Assembly (NCBI GenBank): GCA_015039315.1
Contig: WIDE01000084.1
Location: 62,001-126,000, forward strand
From: Clavulina sp. PMI_390
Taxonomy: Eukaryota; Basidiomycota; Agaricomycetes; Cantharellales; Hydnaceae
DNA length: 64,000 nt
Direction of reading: 5' to 3'
Below are positions 59,066 through 64,000 of this stretch, piece by piece. The first letter of the stretch is position 1. Each line of letters opens with the position of its first letter. The notes beneath the pieces were generated by a model. That model was not told the DNA's origin. It saw only the letters and a list, made by a program, of their open reading frames with translations, and made no database searches. The translations under genes and the position numbers were made by a program.

Positions 59066-59259
59066 TTGCTCGTCGGGAAGGAATTATTTACTATCTGGTG
59101 CTGTTTTTATGGTGTCTAATACTGTGTCCTTCAACCGACTACGTGAGATGAGTAGTCTTGAGAGAATCTCGTGATCATAGGAAAGAGTTGGTCGAGAGTT
59201 TGGTTTGGACATTTTGTTGTTAGATGCTTGGTTCGCATCAAGACGCCTCTCGTTTCGAT

Positions 59260-60865
59260 CGTGGCCACTAAACAGCTTTCTCGGCAGGTAAGGACAGAAA
59301 TACAGGCCACTTTAGAGATACCACTGTATCCGTTGCCCACCCCCGTTTTTCAGTCAGAAATATTGGCGGGCGAGCTGGAGAGCATGACCGTGATCGACGA
59401 CACGGTAAGCGCGCGGAAACTCGCCAATCGGGAGGTTGCCGCAGTCGCTCTTCCGCCAGAGCTTCTCAGCAACATATTTCTTCAATGAATCGATATAATA
59501 CTTCTGAACTCCCAAAATCCTGAGGCATCATATAAACGATCACAGCAAAATCGCGCGTGGATAACAAGTGTTTGCTATCATTGGCGCCAGGTAGCGTTGG
59601 GGACTCGAGCTCTTTGGGCTCTCACTAGCTTTTCAACTCTTCTATTAGCTCCCAGGGATCACTCAAGCATACAAATCGGATCTCATACCATATCCCCACA
59701 AATTTACGACTCATTTCACCAGCGGCTCGAACTCGCCGGAACAGCTCCAATAAAGCTTCTCTCGCAATGGGCTCCTCATCACTACCAGCTGCTAAAGGCT
59801 CTACCCCAGCTACAGCAGGGGCTCCAAACCGCTCTTGACCCCGTGCTCCCTCGGTGCGACCAAATCCTGTTGGAGGCTCCCGGCCAGATGCCGTTGGTAG
59901 TCCTCAATTCCTCTGCGAGCCAGCTGGCCATGGTCCAATCGCTTGACATTAGGGCTTGGGGATACAACCCTAGGCCTGGTGATCTATCTCAAGCTCTAGA
60001 TCTCTCTCATGCCTGTCGCCTCCGAGACCTCTCGATAGCAATATCAAAACACTGGGCCCCCGCTTCGCTCGCAATAGCGGTCCCGATAATCGCTGACCCG
60101 AAAAGTTTGTGGACCCTCACACTCTCTGGGTTTGTCGATCCTATAGTTGCATTCAAAGTGATCTCGCAAGCTTCATCTCTCAGAAGTTTGCTATGGTCAC
60201 CAGCACGCGAGCTCCCTCCTATTTGCCCCCCAGAAGAACAAATTAGTTTACCGTTCCTCAAACATCTCGGTCTCCATGAATCCAATGCACTTTCTATCCT
60301 TCCACACCTTCATGCCCCGGAGTTGCTCTCATTCACCCTCAATCAAATTTATTGGATGATGGAGGTACCGTTTCCAAGACCATCACAATTCCTCCACCTC
60401 CGAGTATTCAACCTAATCCTACAGCGAGGCTTCGAGTTTCCTGCTTTAGAAGCCTTCTTGCACGGGCATCCTAGCCTTGAAGTATTTAGCATACAAGACC
60501 AGCTGTTGCCCGGCGTGGCATTAGCGTGCATGACGGCCCCAAAACTTCGGCTCGTCGTTGCTAATTGGGTGCCAGGGGACTACAGGCTAGAATTTTTCGA
60601 AGGACCCCAGCTCTTGCTGAGTCACTGGTGTAGCCAGATCGCTCTAGGAAACGCGGCCCCAGACTTGCATGAAATGATTTTTGTTGATCACCCATCATAC
60701 CTTGAGGAATCACGGATAGAGAGAGAGGAGTTCGAGAAGATGTTCGTGGATTTCCATGGCATCATACTTCGTACTGCCCCCTCCAATCCATTTGCTCTAT
60801 GGCGGCCTGAAGACTGGGATGAATGGTTCCAGAAAACTTACCCATCATATGTACCATGTTTCTAG
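59260..60865 (+). pseudogene. F-box/LRR-like protein, copy B (start lost, one nonsense codon)
   Basis: Duplicate of copy A with the same two-exon layout: 59260-59286, then 59354-60865. The start codon equivalent is GTG (GTG GCC ACT AAA CAG, against ATG TCC GCT AAA CAG in copy A). An in-frame TGA at 59486-59488 replaces the Cys codon TGC just after the F-box-like PPELLSNIFLQ. Beyond it the frame is intact for 459 codons to TAG, with VCYHWRQVALGTRALWAL, LDLSHACRLRDLSIAIS, SSLRSLLWSPARELPP and WRPEDWDEWFQKTYPSYVPC. No splice sites bypass the TGA. The lack of other lesions suggests recent inactivation, or possibly use of a downstream start. Confidence 0.85.
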
Positions 60866-61106
60866 ACACCGCGATAGGTAGCAACTTTCCATAGCTGAGA
60901 TAGTGTTATGAAGTTATACGCTGCCGCTACTTATTCCATTGCTTTGTTGTCAGGTGTTGGTTCACGCTTCGCTCAGCTCGAGGCCGTCATCTCATCGCAG
61001 GGTCATCAAATCAGATAAACTCTGAGCTAGGTCTGAATGAAGGGACTTATCGTATCCGTAATAAACTGATTAATTCTACGTTCAAGCCTATCTCCCTGGT
61101 GATACA

Positions 61107-62621
61107 ATGCTAGCAACTAAGGCTCTGCATTCCAGCCTGGCTGTTGATGACTCTATGAGCCAGCTGAGGAACGCCAATTGGCGTATTCTTGCCGTCTTTC
61201 TCCCTCCGGAATTACTCAGTGACATTTTTATTCGATCTGTTCATATGATCGGTTGCTGCGATATCGAAACACTACATGCAGCTTCAAAGCGGTGTCGTCA
61301 ATCATTTGGGAGTGTTTGTTATCGCTGGCGCGAGGTCGTGAAGGCGACTCAAGCTCTTTGGGCTATAACTAGCTTCCCTCCTCCTCCTTCTATTGTCAGG
61401 AACCCTGCGCGTCTTGGATCCCTCCACCTATCCCCGCATACATTCCAGCGATGTTTCATCGACCTCAATCTCGCTGGCACGGCTCCGTTGACGCTTATTT
61501 CGCGGTGCAACGAATATCCTACAGTATTTCCCGAAAAGGTTTTCCCTCAACTCGACAATTATCTGCGGACCGCGCTCTCTCCTTTGTTCTCTCGGAGTGA
61601 GCGAATCCTGCTGGAGGCTCCTGCCCAAATGCCTCTAATGCTCCTCAACTCTTCCTCGGCGCAATTAGCGAAAGTCAAGTCGCTCGAAGTCCGGGCTCGG
61701 GGAATTAATCCCGACCTCGATGCTCCGCCTCAGGTTCTGAATCTCTCACATGCACATGCAATTCAGGATCTTTCTCTCACTTTCACACGTGGCTGGTTCC
61801 TCCCCTCCCTTGCTATCACGAGTCCAGTACTTGCCGATATAGCAAAGCTTCGAACCCTTACGCTGACTGGATTCGTGGATTCCATCGCTGCATATGAGAT
61901 CATTTCTCGAGCCTCCTCGCTCCGAAGCTTAGTGTGGTCACCGGCGGATGAGATCCCTCGATTCCACCCTCCACAAGACACAATCGAGCTACCGATGCTC
62001 CAACACCTCAAACTTGAATACGATGCTCGTTGCATCCTTCCCCATGTCCATGCCCCCGAGTTGCTGGTTCTCAACCTCATGAGAGTTCACAGGCGGACTG
62101 AAGCGTCGTTTCCACAACCATCACAATTCATGAACCTTCGAGCACTTAACCTAACGGGATGGTTAGACCGGCCATTTTCCCCTGGTCTGGAAACATTCTT
62201 GCATTTGCATCCAAGTCTTGAACTGTTCAACGTACAAGACACGTTATACAAGAGTGTTGCGGTGGCGTGTAGGACTGCACCGAAGCTTCGAACTGTTGTC
62301 GTCGATTGGTATACGTCGAGAATTGGACGAGGATATGACGAGATGTTGGAAGGTCCACGGCTCCTAGTGCAACATTGGTCTGATCAGGTTGCTTCAGAAA
62401 ATGTGGATCACAATTCACATAAACTGATATTCATCAACGAAATAGCAAGAAACTATGATACCGAGCTGGGAACTAGGGCGGAAGGACTCAAGGAATTTTT
62501 TCCGCATGCAAATTGTGTAGATTTGCAGCTTGCTTACCAAAACGTTTATGCGTTGTGGAAGCCCGAAGACTGGGACAGATGGCTCCAGCAGAACGACGCA
62601 TCATACGAGCCCATTTTCTAG
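61107..62621 (+). CDS. F-box/LRR-like protein, copy C
   Basis: Single-exon model of 504 aa from ATG 61107 to TAG 62619-62621. F-box-like motif FLPPELLSDIFIRSVHMIG plus SVCYRWREVVKATQALWAI, then LRR-like repeats (LNLSHAHAIQDLSLTF, RTLTLTGFVDSIAAYEII, SSLRSLVWSPADE, LQHLKLEYDARCILPHVHAP), and the shared C-terminal block WKPEDWDRWLQQNDASYEPI. It is a clear paralogue of copies A and B but diverged, and it lacks the short upstream exon and intron. Intact, so the likely functional member. Probably an SCF substrate receptor; target unknown. Confidence 0.85.
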   Translation: MLATKALHSSLAVDDSMSQLRNANWRILAVFLPPELLSDIFIRSVHMIGCCDIETLHAASKRCRQSFGSVCYRWREVVKATQALWAITSFPPPPSIVRNPARLGSLHLSPHTFQRCFIDLNLAGTAPLTLISRCNEYPTVFPEKVFPQLDNYLRTALSPLFSRSERILLEAPAQMPLMLLNSSSAQLAKVKSLEVRARGINPDLDAPPQVLNLSHAHAIQDLSLTFTRGWFLPSLAITSPVLADIAKLRTLTLTGFVDSIAAYEIISRASSLRSLVWSPADEIPRFHPPQDTIELPMLQHLKLEYDARCILPHVHAPELLVLNLMRVHRRTEASFPQPSQFMNLRALNLTGWLDRPFSPGLETFLHLHPSLELFNVQDTLYKSVAVACRTAPKLRTVVVDWYTSRIGRGYDEMLEGPRLLVQHWSDQVASENVDHNSHKLIFINEIARNYDTELGTRAEGLKEFFPHANCVDLQLAYQNVYALWKPEDWDRWLQQNDASYEPIF

Positions 62622-63502
62622 CTATCTCACTATTGATCCATCGTTGCAATATGTGTCAGCGTCACATCCTGCTATCTTTAGCAATGTTAGCTCTTGCCAA
62701 CTGGGCTCCAGAGAACCTGGGACCAAAATTTACTCTGGGACTTCAGCCCTTATTATATCACTGGCAAAACCGGCCCGTTCTGGGTATCCGGCTTCCAGCG
62801 CACACAGAGTGGGTTTTGTTGATAATCCAACATACTTGGGCGACTCCTACATCAGCAAATCTCGATCGCACAGTTTGGGTCGTTTGACAGGTTCGAGGTT
62901 TTCATCTCATTGAGTCAAAGGGTCTGATGGCCAAATTTGGGTGATCGGCAAGGCGCTCAATCTGGAAAACCTCCAAAACCTGCTCAAATGGCCCAAACTG
63001 CGCGATCGAGATTTGATGACGCTAAGTAGAAATTGCTCAGACAATTCCTTGGTATCGTTCTGTCTCCCTGATCCTTTTATATCGTGGTAGCTAGAAAAGT
63101 GGAACGGATAGTGAAAAGAAAATTTCCGTCTTACAAACCATGATTCTACATAGTGCGAACTATCCAGAATCATAGTCAAACCAGGCATCAGCAAAACAAA
63201 CATGTCGTCCGGGAGGAACATACTCGTGCTCGGTGTACTCTAGGTACTAGTGTTGTGAAAAGATCTTCGTATCGCATAATTCGGTCCTGAGATAATTAGT
63301 AATTGCATGAGGTCGCTGCCGTTTTGTTCTGTTGCCTATTGTTGAGTGATGATTTTCGTTTTATTCCTACTTGCTTTTCGGCCATCATCTCACCCAAGCT
63401 CTCGAAACGAATGAACCCTGATCCTACGTCTGTGTGGTAGCACAGGCTCCTTTATGATAAGCTGACTTCTTTTCTAGCAAAAACCAGCTTCCTAACCGCA
63501 TA
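62622..63502. other. Intergenic region between F-box copies C and D
   Basis: 881 bp with no gene recognised. It contains a foldback (inverted repeat) at 62851-63021, listed separately. The remainder after 63025 is AT-rich and must hold the copy D promoter. Confidence 0.4.
62851..63021. repeat. Imperfect inverted repeat (foldback, arms about 64 bp)
   Basis: The left arm (62851-62914) contains AAATCTCGATCGCACAGTTT and ends TCATTGAG. The reverse complement of the right arm (62956-63021) contains AAATCTCGATCGCGCAGTTT and ends AGATTGAG. The match continues between these points with a few substitutions and small gaps. The loop is about 41 bp (62915-62955). The shape resembles a MITE or hairpin-forming element. 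No coding sequence is involved and no target-site duplication was identified. Confidence 0.75.
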
Positions 63503-64000
63503 ATGCTGACGAGAAGGGCCGCGACCCACGAGCCTGTCAGCCGGTTGAGAGAGGCCAATTGGCAAATTCCTGCTGTCTTCCTTCCCCCTGAATTACTCAG
63601 TGACATCTTTATCCGATCTGTCCATCTAAATTGCTGTCAGGATATCGGAACACTGCATGAAGTAGCAAAGAAGGGTCGTAAATCGTTTGGCGGGGTTTGT
63701 TATCGCTGGCGCGAAGTCGTGAAGGCAACCCAAGCTCTTTGGGCAATAACCAATTTTCCCCCACCACCTTCCGTCGTTCGGAACCCTGCGCGCCTCGGAT
63801 TCCTTCACCTATCCCCACATACATTCGAGCGATATTTCTACGAGCTTAATCTCGCTGGGACTGCTCCGTTAACGCTTATTTCGCGGTGTGGCGAATATCC
63901 TATCGCATTTCCAAAGAAGACTTTCCCTCAACTCGGCCGTTATCTACAAATAGCCCTCTTCCCTGTGTTCGCTAGATGTGAACAAATCCTGTTGGAGGCT
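63503..64000 (+). CDS. F-box/LRR-like protein, copy D (5' part)
   Basis: Starts at ATG 63503 and stays open for 166 codons to the window edge. It begins MLTRRAATHEPVSRLREANW, then has FLPPELLSDIFIRSVHLNCC and VCYRWREVVKATQALWAITN, very close to copy C (for example NPARLGFLHLSPHTFE against NPARLGSLHLSPHTFQ). It is the fourth member of the array. Completeness cannot be judged because the 3' end is outside the window. Confidence 0.82.
   Translation, partial: MLTRRAATHEPVSRLREANWQIPAVFLPPELLSDIFIRSVHLNCCQDIGTLHEVAKKGRKSFGGVCYRWREVVKATQALWAITNFPPPPSVVRNPARLGFLHLSPHTFERYFYELNLAGTAPLTLISRCGEYPIAFPKKTFPQLGRYLQIALFPVFARCEQILLEA

Overview
The window is nuclear DNA of an intron-rich basidiomycete fungus, most likely an Agaricomycete. 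Genes are split by many introns of about 50-70 bp with GTRNGY/YAG borders, intergenic spaces are short, and the gene content is fungal: Chs7-type chaperone, Zn(II)2Cys6 motif, expanded F-box/LRR family, alpha-arrestin. No rRNA, tRNA, CRISPR, transposase or reverse transcriptase was recognised. Gene models were spliced by hand, and in the complete multi-exon models the reading phase is kept through every junction.

Layout. 1-15 kb: 3' end of a CTL/Pns1 transporter (+), RCL1 (+), a SIKE/FGFR1OP2-like coiled-coil protein (-), CTF4/AND-1 (+), CHS7 (+) and a pseudokinase carrying a C-terminal zinc-cluster motif (-). 15-28.7 kb: a MATH-BTB protein (+), an M3 metallo-oligopeptidase (+), SEC13 (+), a circularly permuted GTPase of the nucleostemin/Grn1 family (-) and a small membrane protein (+). 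28.7-31.4 kb has no confident gene but shows decayed coding-like sequence on the minus strand. 31.4-43.6 kb: a SLC26 sulfate permease (+), a double-domain DJ-1/PfpI protein (-), adrenodoxin reductase (+), a Pro/Ser-rich protein (-) and SOF1 (+). 45.2-47.8 kb: an alpha-arrestin (-), then 3.5 kb of mostly empty sequence. 51.2-64 kb: valyl-tRNA synthetase followed by an array of four F-box/LRR-like paralogues. A segmental duplication copied the 3' third of VAS1 together with the first F-box gene. In the second copy both are broken.

Most genes are conserved housekeeping functions: ribosome biogenesis (RCL1, SOF1, Grn1-like), replication (CTF4), COPII/nuclear pore (SEC13), translation (VAS1), chitin synthase export (CHS7), Fe-S/heme electron supply (ARH1) and sulfate uptake. 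They are not co-regulated operons. Neighbours are often divergent with a shared 250-670 bp promoter region, or convergent with as little as about 100 bp between stops.

The most unusual items are the pseudokinase/zinc-cluster fusion, the DJ-1 double protein with one dead site, the VAS1/F-box duplication, start codons isolated in their own exon, a BTB fold split by long insertions, and an unannotated foldback repeat inside the F-box array.
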